The notes under the pieces are model-generated. The model did not search any database and was not told the DNA's origin. It was given only the letters and a program-made list of their open reading frames with translations. Positions 39,528 to 49,710 of a stretch of 64,000 bases of DNA are shown in pieces (the first letter of the stretch is position 1; every line of letters begins with the position of its first letter). The stretch spans positions 1 through 64,000 of the forward strand of contig NZ_LSOF01000007.1 of the NCBI RefSeq assembly GCF_001592875.1, in the 5' to 3' direction. The stretch comes from Pseudomonas sp. BMS12 (GTDB lineage: Bacteria > Pseudomonadota > Gammaproteobacteria > Pseudomonadales > Pseudomonadaceae). A program made the translations under genes and the position numbers.

Positions 39528-41315
39528 TCAGCGCACGGTCAGGCCGAAGGGTTCGTCGCTGAAATCGAAGCAGGCGAGGAAGGTCTTGATATCCAGCAGG
39601 TTGCCGTCGACCTTCACGTCGCCCAGCAGCGCGCCCTTGAGCAGGCCGCCTTCACCGGTCAGCAGAGTCTCCATGAAGCGCTTGTCCATGGTCAGCTTGA
39701 GCGTGGTGCCCGCGGGAATGCCCTGGTGCAACTGCACCACACCGCGGCGGATCTCCAGCGCCCATTGCTCGTCGATATCGGGGAACTCGAAGCCCAGGGT
39801 CAGCTCGACATCGCCGGCCTTCTCCGGATCGATGCGGGTGATCCAGTTCTGCAGGAATATCTGCGGGGTGAAGTTGCGCACCATGTCCGGCGACAGCAAC
39901 ACCGCGCGCAGAGCCACGGCGCGGTCGCGAATGCTCTCGGCGTCGAGCTTGCCTTCCAGCTCCATGGCGCTCATCAGGTACCAGTTGCGCCAGTTGATGT
40001 TCATGCTGGCGTAACCCAGCTTGCGGAAGCTGCGCGCCTTGATGTCGCGGGCCAGCTTGTCGTCGTTGTCGACGCGGATGGCGTAGCCGGACAGCTCGGC
40101 AGCCCACTGGTAGTCGCCTTTCAGGTAGGCCTCGCCAGCGGCCAGCAGCACCTTGTCGCGGCCGCCCATCAGGGCGATCAGGCGGGCAGACTTGTCCTTC
40201 GGCGGGGTTGGGTCGAGGTCCACCGGGTCACCCTGGAACCAGCCCAGGTAGCCGTTGTAGATCTGCCGCACGCTGTGTTTCACCGTGCCGTAATACTCGC
40301 GCAGGTAGGGGGTGTAGCCGGCCAGGTGCGGCGGCAGCTTGACCTTCTCCACCAGCTCGTCCGGCGTCAGGCCCTTGTTCATCCAGCGCACGGTCTGGTC
40401 GTGGATGTAGGCGATGCCGTCGCGGGTCATGCGCAGCACTTCCTCGACCTTGTCGGCGCCCGTCACCGGCTGGCCGTGCAGCGGCACCATGTAGTCGGCG
40501 TGGAACTCGCGCAGCTTGTCCAGGCTGTTCACCCACTGCACCGGGTCGCGGAACTTGGTGCCGCGCAGGGTGTGGATGTTCGGCAGGGTCGGCCCCTGGT
40601 CGACCTCGGCGCTGATCAGCACGCGGTTCTGCGGCAGGAACAGGACGATCTCGTCCGGCGCCTCGCTGGGGGCGTGGAGGAACTGCACCGGCAGGCCGGC
40701 GATGGTGGTGTCCAGCTTGTCCTTGAAGGTAATGGTCGGCGCAATGAAGGTCGACGGCTCGGGGGTGACGATCGGGCCGATACCGCCGTTCATGTCCTTC
40801 TCGTCGGCCGCCTCCAGGAAGGAGCCGAAGCTGTAGGCCGAACGCACACCGAGGATCGGCCCGACCAGCGCGCCCTGGGCGACCACGTTGGCCAGCAGGG
40901 TCTCGTGTGCGTAGATCTGCACCTCGCCCTTCTCCACCTGCTCGCGACTGACGAAGGCCTGCACGCCGTTGATATGGTCCGGATGGAAGTGGGTGTAGAC
41001 CACCGCCTTGACCGGCTTGTCGCTGATCTTGCGGAACTCGGCCATGATCTTGCGCGACTCGCTGACTGACTCACCGGTGTCGACGATGATCAGCCCTTCC
41101 GGTGCCTCGATCATGGCCACGTTGCCCAACTGCCAGCCCACCGCCGAATAGACGTTGTCGGCGATCTTGTAGACCTTCTGGTTGAACAGCTTGGTATGCG
41201 CGGCCAGCTCGGCGTTGATCGACGGCTCGATACGCTCGGCCGGCAACTCGGCCTGGACGGTGAAGGGCAATGCGGCGGCCAGCAGCAGGCCGCTGAAGCG
41301 ACTGAAGGAAGACAT
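39528..41315 (-). CDS. SdsA-like alkylsulfatase (metallo-beta-lactamase fold)
   Basis: Protein of 595 aa from the ATG at 41315. The signal peptide is SGLLLAAALPFTVQA. The zinc motif H109-F-H111-P-D113-H114 lies in a metallo-beta-lactamase domain (about 50-320). A helical dimerisation domain and an SCP2-like C-terminal domain (about 470-595) follow, the three-domain plan of SdsA1. It should hydrolyse primary alkyl sulfates such as SDS to alcohol and sulfate in the periplasm. It is somewhat shorter than the 650-aa class. Divergent from a LysR gene, like sdsA-sdsB. Confidence 0.87.
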   Translation of the reverse strand: MSSFSRFSGLLLAAALPFTVQAELPAERIEPSINAELAAHTKLFNQKVYKIADNVYSAVGWQLGNVAMIEAPEGLIIVDTGESVSESRKIMAEFRKISDKPVKAVVYTHFHPDHINGVQAFVSREQVEKGEVQIYAHETLLANVVAQGALVGPILGVRSAYSFGSFLEAADEKDMNGGIGPIVTPEPSTFIAPTITFKDKLDTTIAGLPVQFLHAPSEAPDEIVLFLPQNRVLISAEVDQGPTLPNIHTLRGTKFRDPVQWVNSLDKLREFHADYMVPLHGQPVTGADKVEEVLRMTRDGIAYIHDQTVRWMNKGLTPDELVEKVKLPPHLAGYTPYLREYYGTVKHSVRQIYNGYLGWFQGDPVDLDPTPPKDKSARLIALMGGRDKVLLAAGEAYLKGDYQWAAELSGYAIRVDNDDKLARDIKARSFRKLGYASMNINWRNWYLMSAMELEGKLDAESIRDRAVALRAVLLSPDMVRNFTPQIFLQNWITRIDPEKAGDVELTLGFEFPDIDEQWALEIRRGVVQLHQGIPAGTTLKLTMDKRFMETLLTGEGGLLKGALLGDVKVDGNLLDIKTFLACFDFSDEPFGLTVR

Positions 41316-41372
41316 GGCAGGACTCTTGTTCTTGGTGTGCTGGCAGGTTGGCAAAAGAAAACTGATACTTCC

Positions 41373-41400
41373 AATGCATTTCAATCGAAAAGGCAATGCA
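41373..41400. promoter_or_regulatory. Candidate LysR operator between alkylsulfatase and regulator
   Basis: AATGCATT (41373-41380), itself palindromic, is followed 14 bases later by AATGCA (41395-41400), giving an inverted TGCATT-N14-AATGCA in the 93-bp divergent gap. LysR proteins bind such dyads; assignment is inference. Confidence 0.4.
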
Positions 41401-41408
41401 CTGAACGC

Positions 41409-42332
41409 ATGAACGATCTCCGCCAGCTCCGCCACTTCGTCGCCCTCGCCGAGCACGGCCACTTCGCGCGCGCCGCTGAGGCCGTGCACCTCAGCCAGCC
41501 GGCCCTGAGTCGCAGCATCCAGGCGCTGGAGAGCAGCCTGGGCTGCTCGCTGGTCGACCGCCACAACCGCGGCATCAGCCTCACCGCCCACGGCCAGCTG
41601 GTGCTGGAACATGCCCGGCGCCTGCTGGCCGGCAGCCGGGCGCTGAGCAATGCAGTGAGCCAGCTGGGCAACCTCGGCAGCGGCGAGTTGCGCCTGGGCG
41701 CCGGCCCCTACCCCGCCGCGCGCCTGGTGCCGCAGGCGCTGGGGCAGTTCAGCCAGCGTTACCCACAGGTGCGCGTGCAGCTGCTGATCGAGAACTGGCA
41801 GCAGCTGCACCAGCGCCTGCTCAACGACGAGATCGAACTGTTCGTGGCCGACAGCCGCGAGCTGCAGGACGATTCGCGCCTGCTGGTGGAACCCCTGGAG
41901 GCTTACCCCGGCACCCTGTTCTGCCGGCCCCAGCACCCCCTGCAGCAGGGCCCGCAGCCCGTCGACGTGGCGCAGCTGCTGAGCTATCCACTGGCCGGCG
42001 TGCAGCTGCCCGAAGCCGTGCGCAACGCCCTGCGCCAGCTGAGCCAGCGCGACAACGTGCTGAGTATCGAGTGCGACAACTTCATGGTGCTCAAACAACT
42101 GGTGGCCGGCAGCAATGTGCTCAGCATGGCGCCCTGGGATGTGGTGGCCGAGGACGTTGAGCTGGGACGTCTGGCGCTGCTCAACGTCAGCCCCAAACAC
42201 ATCGCCCAGCACTCCGCCTACGGCATCGTCAGCCGCGCCGGGCACAGCCTGTCACCCGGCGCGGCGGAGCTGAAGCGGATCATCGTCGAGCAGGAGCGCA
42301 ACAGCCGCATAGCCCCACGCAGCCAAGGGTGA
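41409..42332 (+). CDS. LysR family regulator, SdsB-like
   Basis: Protein of 307 aa from the ATG at 41409 (MNDLRQLRHFVALAEHGHF). The winged-helix DNA-binding domain (about 1-60, SQPALSRSIQALESSLG) is followed by a type-2 periplasmic-fold effector domain (about 90-295). It is divergent from the alkylsulfatase and by position probably activates it in response to alkyl sulfates or alcohols, as SdsB does. The open frame upstream of 41409 is antisense to the alkylsulfatase and is not part of the protein. Confidence 0.87.
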   Translation: MNDLRQLRHFVALAEHGHFARAAEAVHLSQPALSRSIQALESSLGCSLVDRHNRGISLTAHGQLVLEHARRLLAGSRALSNAVSQLGNLGSGELRLGAGPYPAARLVPQALGQFSQRYPQVRVQLLIENWQQLHQRLLNDEIELFVADSRELQDDSRLLVEPLEAYPGTLFCRPQHPLQQGPQPVDVAQLLSYPLAGVQLPEAVRNALRQLSQRDNVLSIECDNFMVLKQLVAGSNVLSMAPWDVVAEDVELGRLALLNVSPKHIAQHSAYGIVSRAGHSLSPGAAELKRIIVEQERNSRIAPRSQG

Positions 42333-42364
42333 GCCGCGCGCGGTGCGAAGGGACCTGACTCACG

Positions 42365-42439
42365 CTGTGGGCGCGGTTTCAGCCGCGAAAACACAGCTCG
42401 CAGCCACGGGCCTGATCGCGGCTGAAGCCGCTCCCACAG
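42365..42439. repeat. REP-type inverted pair 1
   Basis: GTGGGCGCGGTTTCAGCCGCGA (from 42367) and its inverted partner TCGCGGCTGAAGCCGCTCCCAC (to 42438). This is the common Pseudomonas REP sequence in head-to-head arrangement. Confidence 0.8.
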
Positions 42440-42472
42440 GTGCACGCGCGACCAGCCATGCCGTGAGGGCAC

Positions 42473-42541
42473 GTAGGAGGGGGACTTGTCCGCGACCGGG
42501 GCGGCGCGGTGCCGAAAGCGGTCGCGGGCAAGCCCCCCTAC
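42473..42541. repeat. REP-type inverted pair 2
   Basis: GTAGGAGGGGGACTTGTCCGCGAC (from 42473) and GTCGCGGGCAAGCCCCCCTAC (to 42541). This is a second, different REP family placed directly after pair 1, between convergent lysR and speB genes, where it may act as a bidirectional terminator. Confidence 0.75.
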
Positions 42542-42560
42542 AAGAGCGCGGCAAGCGGGG

Positions 42561-43520
42561 TTAGAGCTTATGTCGCGCGGCGTACAGGCAGATCATCTCC
42601 ATGGCCAGGGTCGCCCCAGCCAGGGCGGTGATCTCGGCGCTGTCGTAGGGCGGCGCCACTTCCACCACGTCCATGCCGACCAGGTTGATACCGCGTAGGC
42701 CGCGCAGGATCTCGAGGGCCTGGTGGCTGGAGAGGCCGCCACACACCGGGGTGCCGGTGCCGGGGGCGAAGGCCGGGTCGAGGCAGTCGATGTCGAAAGT
42801 CAGGTACACCGGGTTGTCGCCGACGCGGGCGCGAATCAGCTCGGCAATCTGCTCCGGCGTGCTGCGGTTGACCTGCCGTGCATCCAGCACCTGGAAGCCC
42901 ATCACGTCGTCGTTGGTGGTGCGCAGGCCGACCTGCACCGAACGCGCCGGGTCGACCAGCCCCTCCTTGGCGGCGTGGTAGAACATGGTGCCGTGGTCGA
43001 TGCGCGCGCCCTCCTCGTCCGGCCAGGTGTCGCTGTGCGCGTCGAAGTGGATCAGCGACAGCGCGCCGTGCTTCTTCGCGTGGGCCTTGAGCAACGGGTA
43101 GCTGATGAAGTGGTCGCCGCCCAGGGTGAGCATGGCGCAGCCGGCATCGAGGATCTTGTCGGCATGCGCCTCGATGGCCGACGGGGTGTCCTGCGGCGTG
43201 CCGTGGTCGAAATAGCAGTCGCCGTAGTCGACGCAGGCCAGCACATCGAAGGGGTCGAACTCCCAAGGGTAGTGGCGGGCCCAGGCCGACTGGATCGACG
43301 CGGCGCGGATGGCGCGCGGGCCGAAGCGGCTGCCGGGGCGGTTGGTGGTGGCGGTGTCGAACGGCACGCCGCTGACCACCAGGTCCACGCCGCGCAGGTC
43401 GCGGGTATAGCGGCGACGCATGAAGCTGGTGATGCCGGCGTAGGTCGGCTCGGCGGCGGTGCCATACAGGCTGTCGCGGGTGATGGCCTGGTCGTTGTCG
43501 AAGGCTTGGTCCATGGTCAC
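42561..43520 (-). CDS. speB: Agmatinase-type ureohydrolase
   Basis: Protein of 319 aa in the arginase/agmatinase fold. The manganese ligands are in GGDHF (near residue 133), FDAHSDT (near 158) and TFDIDCLDPAFAPGTG (near 239). It is closer by eye to E. coli agmatinase SpeB than to the Pseudomonas guanidinobutyrases (SGVPFDTAT, HGTMFYHAAKEGL). The reaction would be agmatine to putrescine and urea. The next gene upstream encodes a polyamine-type binding protein, which supports agmatine or putrescine use. Guanidinobutyrase activity is the main alternative. Confidence 0.85.
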   Translation of the reverse strand: MTMDQAFDNDQAITRDSLYGTAAEPTYAGITSFMRRRYTRDLRGVDLVVSGVPFDTATTNRPGSRFGPRAIRAASIQSAWARHYPWEFDPFDVLACVDYGDCYFDHGTPQDTPSAIEAHADKILDAGCAMLTLGGDHFISYPLLKAHAKKHGALSLIHFDAHSDTWPDEEGARIDHGTMFYHAAKEGLVDPARSVQVGLRTTNDDVMGFQVLDARQVNRSTPEQIAELIRARVGDNPVYLTFDIDCLDPAFAPGTGTPVCGGLSSHQALEILRGLRGINLVGMDVVEVAPPYDSAEITALAGATLAMEMICLYAARHKL

Positions 43521-43567
43521 TTACTCACTGGAACGGACCGCTCTTGGCCGGAGCGGTCATACGGCTA

Positions 43568-44641
43568 TCAGTACTGGGTGCGGAAGGCGGTCCACAGGCG
43601 GGTGCGCTGGCGCATGTCCTTGAGCGGTAGCTGCTGCTCGGCGAACAACTTGGCGCGCATGGCCTGCGGCGGGTAGATGTCCGGGTCGCCGCTGACCGCC
43701 GCGTCGAGCAGCGGCGCGGCGGCCTGGTTGGCATTGGCGAAGTACAGGGTGTTGGTCAGTTCGGAGATGGCCTCGGGCTTGAGCATGTAGTCGATGAAGG
43801 CCCGAGCGGCCTCGGGGTGCGGCGCGTCCACCGGAATGGCCATGGTGTCGAACCAGATCAGCGTGCCCTCACGCGGGATGCGGTAGACCACCTCGAAGGG
43901 TTGTTCGGCCTCGGCGGCGCGCGCGGCGGCCATGCCGACATCGCCGGTGTAACTCAGCGCCAGGCAGATTTCGCCCTTGGCCAGGTCGTCGATCTGCCGG
44001 GCCTGGCCGACATAGCGCAAGTTCGGTTGTAGCTGCGCCAGCAGCGCCTGCACGGCGGTCAGGTCGGCCTTGGCCGTGCTGTAGGGCGGCTTACCCAGGT
44101 AGTTGAGGGCCACCGCCAGCACTTCCTGCGGCGAATCGAGCACGGCGATGCCGCAGTCCTTGAGCTTGCTGGCGTATTCCGGCTTGAACAGCAGGTCGAG
44201 GCTGTCCAGCGCCACGCCAGGCAGGCGTTTCTCTACTGCCTGTTTGTTGATGCCCAGGCCCACAGTGCCCCAGGTGTAGGCCACACCGTACTGGTTGCCG
44301 GGGTCGATGCCGGCCAACTTGGTCAACAGCTCCGGGTCGAGGTTGCCGCTGTTGCTCAACACGCCGACCGGCTGCAGGGCCTTGGCGGCGATGGCGCGGG
44401 CCAGGCCGCTGGAGGCAGGGAAGACCACGTCGTAACCGCTGCCGCCGGTGAGCAGCTTGCTCTCCAGTACCTCGGCGCTGTCGAAGGTGTCGTATTTGAC
44501 CTGGATGCCGGTTTCGCTCTGGAAGCGCTTGAGCGCCTCGACCGGCACGTAATCGGCCCAGTTGTAGAGGTTGAGGGTCTTCTCCTCGGCATGCAGCGGA
44601 AGAGCGAAAGCGAGTGCAAGCAAACTGATGGCAAGGCGCAT
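43568..44641 (-). CDS. PotF/SpuD-like polyamine-binding periplasmic protein
   Basis: Protein of 357 aa from the ATG at 44641 with signal peptide MRLAISLLALAFALPLHA. After cleavage it reads KTLNLYNWADYVPVEALKRF, the N-terminal pattern of PotD/PotF/SpuD spermidine-putrescine receptors. YDTFDSAEVLESKLLTGGSGYDVVFP follows in recognisable pieces. It probably delivers agmatine or putrescine to an ABC importer. No permease or ATPase genes lie nearby, so it must serve a transporter encoded elsewhere or act in sensing. It is co-directional with speB, 47 bases apart, and divergent from a LysR gene. Confidence 0.88.
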   Translation of the reverse strand: MRLAISLLALAFALPLHAEEKTLNLYNWADYVPVEALKRFQSETGIQVKYDTFDSAEVLESKLLTGGSGYDVVFPASSGLARAIAAKALQPVGVLSNSGNLDPELLTKLAGIDPGNQYGVAYTWGTVGLGINKQAVEKRLPGVALDSLDLLFKPEYASKLKDCGIAVLDSPQEVLAVALNYLGKPPYSTAKADLTAVQALLAQLQPNLRYVGQARQIDDLAKGEICLALSYTGDVGMAAARAAEAEQPFEVVYRIPREGTLIWFDTMAIPVDAPHPEAARAFIDYMLKPEAISELTNTLYFANANQAAAPLLDAAVSGDPDIYPPQAMRAKLFAEQQLPLKDMRQRTRLWTAFRTQY

Positions 44642-44767
44642 GGAATATTCCTCGGCAGCGTCGGTTGGCCCCGCCTCTCTTCGGGAGGCTTTGGCGTGGA
44701 GCCATCCTGCGCCGGCCATTGCTTCGGATAAATACGAAGTGATCTACTCCAGCATCGATATCTATCA

Positions 44768-45679
44768 ATGTTTGGTGCCGCCATGCTCAGCCAACTACGT
44801 GACCTCGACCTGCAACTGCTGCGCCTGTTCGTCAGCGTGGTGGAGAACGGCGGGTTCAGCGCCGCCCAGGGCGAGCTGGGCATCGGCCAGTCGACCATCA
44901 GTACGCAGATGGCCAAGCTGGAAACGCGCCTGGGTTTTCGCCTGTGCGAGCGTGGCAAGGCCGGCTTTCGCCTGACACCCAAGGGCGAACAGGTGCTCGC
45001 CGCCACGCGCAAGCTGTTCGCCGCCATCGAAGTGTTCAAGGGCGAGGCGCAGGGCATGGCCGACAAGCTGCTCGGCGAGCTGCACATCGGCCTCTCCGAA
45101 GCCCTGGCCGACGAGGTGCTGCAACGGGTGGCCGCCGCCATCGAGCGCTTCCGCCGGCGCAACCAGGACGTGCAGATCGAACTGCTCAGCGCCATGCCCG
45201 GCGAACTGGAGCGCCGCCTGTTGCAGGGCCAGCTGCAGCTGGCGATCGGCTACTTCTCCGGCAACCAGACCGCGCTGGATTACCACCTGCTTTTCAACGA
45301 ACGGCAGCAGCTCTACTGCGGCCAGGGGCATCCGCTGTTCATAGGGGGCGCCGTCGACCCGCACGAACTCGCCGGCTGCGACGGCGTGCTCCACCCCTAC
45401 CGGTTCATCAGCGCCGACGAACCCTGGCAGGCCGGGCTCAGCAGCGCCCGCAGCGAACAGGTGGAGGGCAGCCTGGCTTTCATCCTCTCCGGCGCGCATA
45501 TCGGCTATCTGCCCGAGCATATCGCCGCGCCCTGGGAAGCACGCGGGCAACTGCGCGCGCTACTGCCGCCGCAGCTGGGCTTCGACGTCGCCTTCCACCT
45601 GGCGCGCCACCGCGCCCGCCAGCCCAGCGAAGCGCAACTGGCGCTGGAAGAGGACCTGCTGGCGGCCTTTGCCGGCTAA
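44768..45679 (+). CDS. LysR family regulator of the agmatinase/polyamine genes
   Basis: Protein of 303 aa; an internal ATG at 44783 (MLSQLRDLDLQLLRLF) may be the true start. The N-terminal winged helix contains GIGQSTISTQMAKLETRLG. An effector-binding domain follows. Divergent transcription from the polyamine-binding protein gene across 126 bp suggests control of that gene and speB. The effector is likely agmatine, putrescine or a related guanidino compound, but that is inference. Confidence 0.85.
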   Translation: MFGAAMLSQLRDLDLQLLRLFVSVVENGGFSAAQGELGIGQSTISTQMAKLETRLGFRLCERGKAGFRLTPKGEQVLAATRKLFAAIEVFKGEAQGMADKLLGELHIGLSEALADEVLQRVAAAIERFRRRNQDVQIELLSAMPGELERRLLQGQLQLAIGYFSGNQTALDYHLLFNERQQLYCGQGHPLFIGGAVDPHELAGCDGVLHPYRFISADEPWQAGLSSARSEQVEGSLAFILSGAHIGYLPEHIAAPWEARGQLRALLPPQLGFDVAFHLARHRARQPSEAQLALEEDLLAAFAG

Positions 45680-45873
45680 CGCTGCCGCCGGGACTCGGCC
45701 ACGAGCGGCTCACGGCGCCTGCGCCGTACGGGCGCGTGACGCCGCAGGCGCCAGGCCAGGTGCTCCAGGGCATGCAGGGTGTGCTGGATTTCCTCGTGGC
45801 TCAGCAGCGAACGCAGGCGGCCGCCTGCCTGATCTTCGGCTTCGAGCTGGTAACGCGGGTCGAACATATCCAT
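45676..45873 (-). CDS. Small hypothetical protein (65 aa)
   Basis: It starts at the ATG at 45873 (MDMFDPRYQLEAEDQAGGRL) with a good GAGGAATTGGTC leader. The C-terminal half is very basic (RRHAPVRRRRREPLVAESRRQR). A predicted helix (SHEEIQHTLHALEHLAWRLRR) is amphipathic. Its stop overlaps the LysR stop tail-to-tail by four bases. I do not recognise a family; an ORF reading further upstream lacks a plausible start. A nucleic-acid-binding role is possible from charge alone. Confidence 0.45.
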   Translation of the reverse strand: MDMFDPRYQLEAEDQAGGRLRSLLSHEEIQHTLHALEHLAWRLRRHAPVRRRRREPLVAESRRQR

Positions 45874-46110
45874 GACCAATTCCTCAACAGTGATGCAGCG
45901 GCGTACGTCGCCGGGGGTGTCAGCAGTCAGGAAAGCGTTGGATCTGTTCTTGTCGAGCCAGTCTGCATGGCGCAGATGACCATTATTGGGGCGACCGGCA
46001 TTGCGCCGGCACCTGGTCAATTTCTGCCCAATCGCTAGACAGGTCAAGCAAGCAGTCGACGTGCGCGGTCTATAGTTCTCTCTCGACTTCCCTCAGCCCA
46101 GGAGATTCCC

Positions 46111-46671
46111 ATGAGCCAGCCCTACAAGGTCGCCGTGATCGTCGGCAGCCTGCGCAAGGCCTCGATCAACCGCAAGCTCGCCCAGGCCCTGGCCGAACTG
46201 GCACCGCCCTCACTGCAACTGGAGATCGTCGAGATCGGTGAACTGCCGCTGTACAACGAGGACATCGACGTCAGTCCTGCGCCGGCCGCGTATACGACGT
46301 TTCGCGAGCAGGTCAAAGCCGCCCAGGCACTGCTGTTCGTCACCCCGGAGTACAACCGCTCGATTCCCGCACCGATGAAGAACGCCATCGACGTCGGCTC
46401 ACGGCCTTACGGGCAAAGCGTGTTCAGCGGCAAGCCGGGGGCGGTGCTCAGCGCCTCGCCGGGCGCCATCGGCGGCTTCGGCGCCAACCACCACCTGCGC
46501 CAGTGCATGGTGTTTCTCGACGTTCATATGCTGCAGCAGCCGGAGGCCTACCTAGGCGGCGCCGGCAAGTTCTTCGACGACAGCGGCAAGCTGGACGACG
46601 GCATCAAGGGCTTCCTGCAGAAGTTCATCGACGCTTATGCCGCGTGGGTGGCACGTCAGGTACAAGGCTGA
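46111..46671 (+). CDS. NADPH-dependent FMN reductase (quinone/chromate reductase type)
   Basis: Protein of 186 aa of the flavodoxin-like NADPH_dep_FMN_red family. VIVGSLRKASINRKLA near the N-terminus binds the FMN phosphate. TPEYNRSIPAPMKNAID near residue 76 is the family signature. It is likely a cytosolic quinone reductase acting on quinones, azo dyes or chromate. AGGAG before the start is a strong RBS. The channel-like gene begins 16 bases downstream and may be co-transcribed. Confidence 0.88.
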   Translation: MSQPYKVAVIVGSLRKASINRKLAQALAELAPPSLQLEIVEIGELPLYNEDIDVSPAPAAYTTFREQVKAAQALLFVTPEYNRSIPAPMKNAIDVGSRPYGQSVFSGKPGAVLSASPGAIGGFGANHHLRQCMVFLDVHMLQQPEAYLGGAGKFFDDSGKLDDGIKGFLQKFIDAYAAWVARQVQG

Positions 46672-46687
46672 CCGACGAGCCTTGCCG

Positions 46688-47617
46688 ATGAGCGCCGCCG
46701 GCTTGGACGAAGCGTTCTGGCTCGACGCCGAACTCGACCGGCGCCCTGCCGAGGGGCTCGTCGCAGCACTGCAGGCCCGCGCCCGCAGCGGCGAGCCCAT
46801 GTGCGGCTTTCGCCTCAAGCACGCCAATCTGGCCGGCATCGACCTGGTCCACCATGGCAGCCGCGCAGGTTATGAACTGCGCGACGCCGACCTGTACCGC
46901 GCCGACCTGCAGAACGCCCACCTGTTTGCGCTCGACCTGCGCGGCAGCTCGCTGATGAAGGCCGACCTGCGCGGCGCCAACCTGCACTGCGCCGACCTGC
47001 GCGACTGCAATCTGCTGGGCGCACGCCTAGACGGCGCGCGGCTGGACAACGTGATCTGGGACCGCCAGCTGATTCAGGAGCGCAAGGCACGGCAGAAGCA
47101 ACGCGAGGGTGACCAGGCCAGCGCCCGGCAGTTCTACGCCGAAGCGGAGGAAACCTATCGCAACCTGCGGCTGCGCCTGGAGAAGGCCGGGCTGTTCGAG
47201 CAGGCCGGCGAGTTCTTCCATCGCGAAATGGTCATGCGCCGCCTGCAGATGCCTCGCCTGTCCGGCCAGCGCCTGCTGTCCTGGCTGGTCGATCTGTTCA
47301 GCGGTTACGGCGAGAAGCCGCTCAACGTGGTGCTGTTTTCCCTCGGCCTGATCCTGCTTTGTGGCCTGCTGTTCTTCCTGGTCGGCGTGCGCCATGGCGA
47401 CCTGCCGCTGGGTCTGGCCCTGGAGCGCGGCTGGCTGGCCAACCTCGATGACCTGCTCGACTGCCTCTACTACAGCGTGGTGACCTTCACCACCCTGGGC
47501 TACGGCGACATCACCCCGCACGGCTATGCGCGCCCCATCGCCGCCTTCGAGGCCTTCGCCGGCAGCTTCACCATGGCCCTGTTCGTGGTGGTATTCGTGA
47601 AGAAGATGACGCGCTGA
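46688..47617 (+). CDS. Pentapeptide-repeat protein fused to a potassium-channel pore
   Basis: Protein of 309 aa from the ATG at 46688. Residues about 37-125 form A(D/N)LXX pentapeptide repeats (DADLYRADLQNAHLFALDL, KADLRGANLHCADL), a right-handed beta-helix. A charged helical linker follows. Two membrane helices (about 220-240 and 285-305) flank a pore loop with the selectivity filter TTLGYGD at 268-274, as in two-helix K+ channels such as KcsA. A tetrameric channel with a cytosolic beta-helix gating domain is the obvious reading. Its ligand is unknown. It follows a flavin reductase. Confidence 0.87.
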   Translation: MSAAGLDEAFWLDAELDRRPAEGLVAALQARARSGEPMCGFRLKHANLAGIDLVHHGSRAGYELRDADLYRADLQNAHLFALDLRGSSLMKADLRGANLHCADLRDCNLLGARLDGARLDNVIWDRQLIQERKARQKQREGDQASARQFYAEAEETYRNLRLRLEKAGLFEQAGEFFHREMVMRRLQMPRLSGQRLLSWLVDLFSGYGEKPLNVVLFSLGLILLCGLLFFLVGVRHGDLPLGLALERGWLANLDDLLDCLYYSVVTFTTLGYGDITPHGYARPIAAFEAFAGSFTMALFVVVFVKKMTR

Positions 47618-47652
47618 AACGACAACGCCCCGGCAAGCCGGGGCGTCGTTTT
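47617..47652. terminator. Bidirectional terminator between channel gene and actP
   Basis: AAACGACAACGCCCCGG-CAA-GCCGGGGCGTCGTTTT: a long GC stem flanked by A and T runs, serving both convergent genes. Confidence 0.85.
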
Positions 47653-47666
47653 ATGCCTTGTCCACC

Positions 47667-49433
<1,767 letters not shown>

Positions 49434-49443
49434 ATGCTCGGCC

Positions 49444-49710
49444 TCAGTCTTCGTGGACGTCGTACTTGCGGTCGAGCTGATTCATCTTCCACACGTAGAA
49501 GAAGATCATGACCACGAAGGCGTAGATGGAACCCTGCTGGGCAAACCAGAAGCCGAGCGGGAAGCCGAAGAAGCTGATGGCGTTGAGCTGATGCACGAAA
49601 AGAATACCGGCGCCGTAAGACACGGCGAACCAGATCACCAATAGCGTGATCATCAGCCTGAGGTTTTCTTTCCAGTAGGCGGCAGCCGCCTCTTGCTTGG
49701 ACAAAGACAT
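49444..49710 (-). CDS. yjcH: DUF485 inner-membrane protein YjcH
   Basis: Protein of 88 aa with two membrane helices (LMITLLVIWFAVSYGAGILF and GSIYAFVVMIFFYVWKM). NAISFFGFPLGFWFAQQGS is characteristic of DUF485, and the C-terminus is charged. It is the conserved partner of acetate/pyruvate symporters. It starts the operon, with actP ten bases downstream and a GGAGG ribosome-binding site in its leader. Confidence 0.92.
   Translation of the reverse strand: MSLSKQEAAAAYWKENLRLMITLLVIWFAVSYGAGILFVHQLNAISFFGFPLGFWFAQQGSIYAFVVMIFFYVWKMNQLDRKYDVHED

Noticed and set aside
38142..41069. 975-codon plus-strand open frame
   Set aside because: Antisense to the sulfatase and alkylsulfatase genes; open only because of GC-rich codon bias, without recognisable domains.
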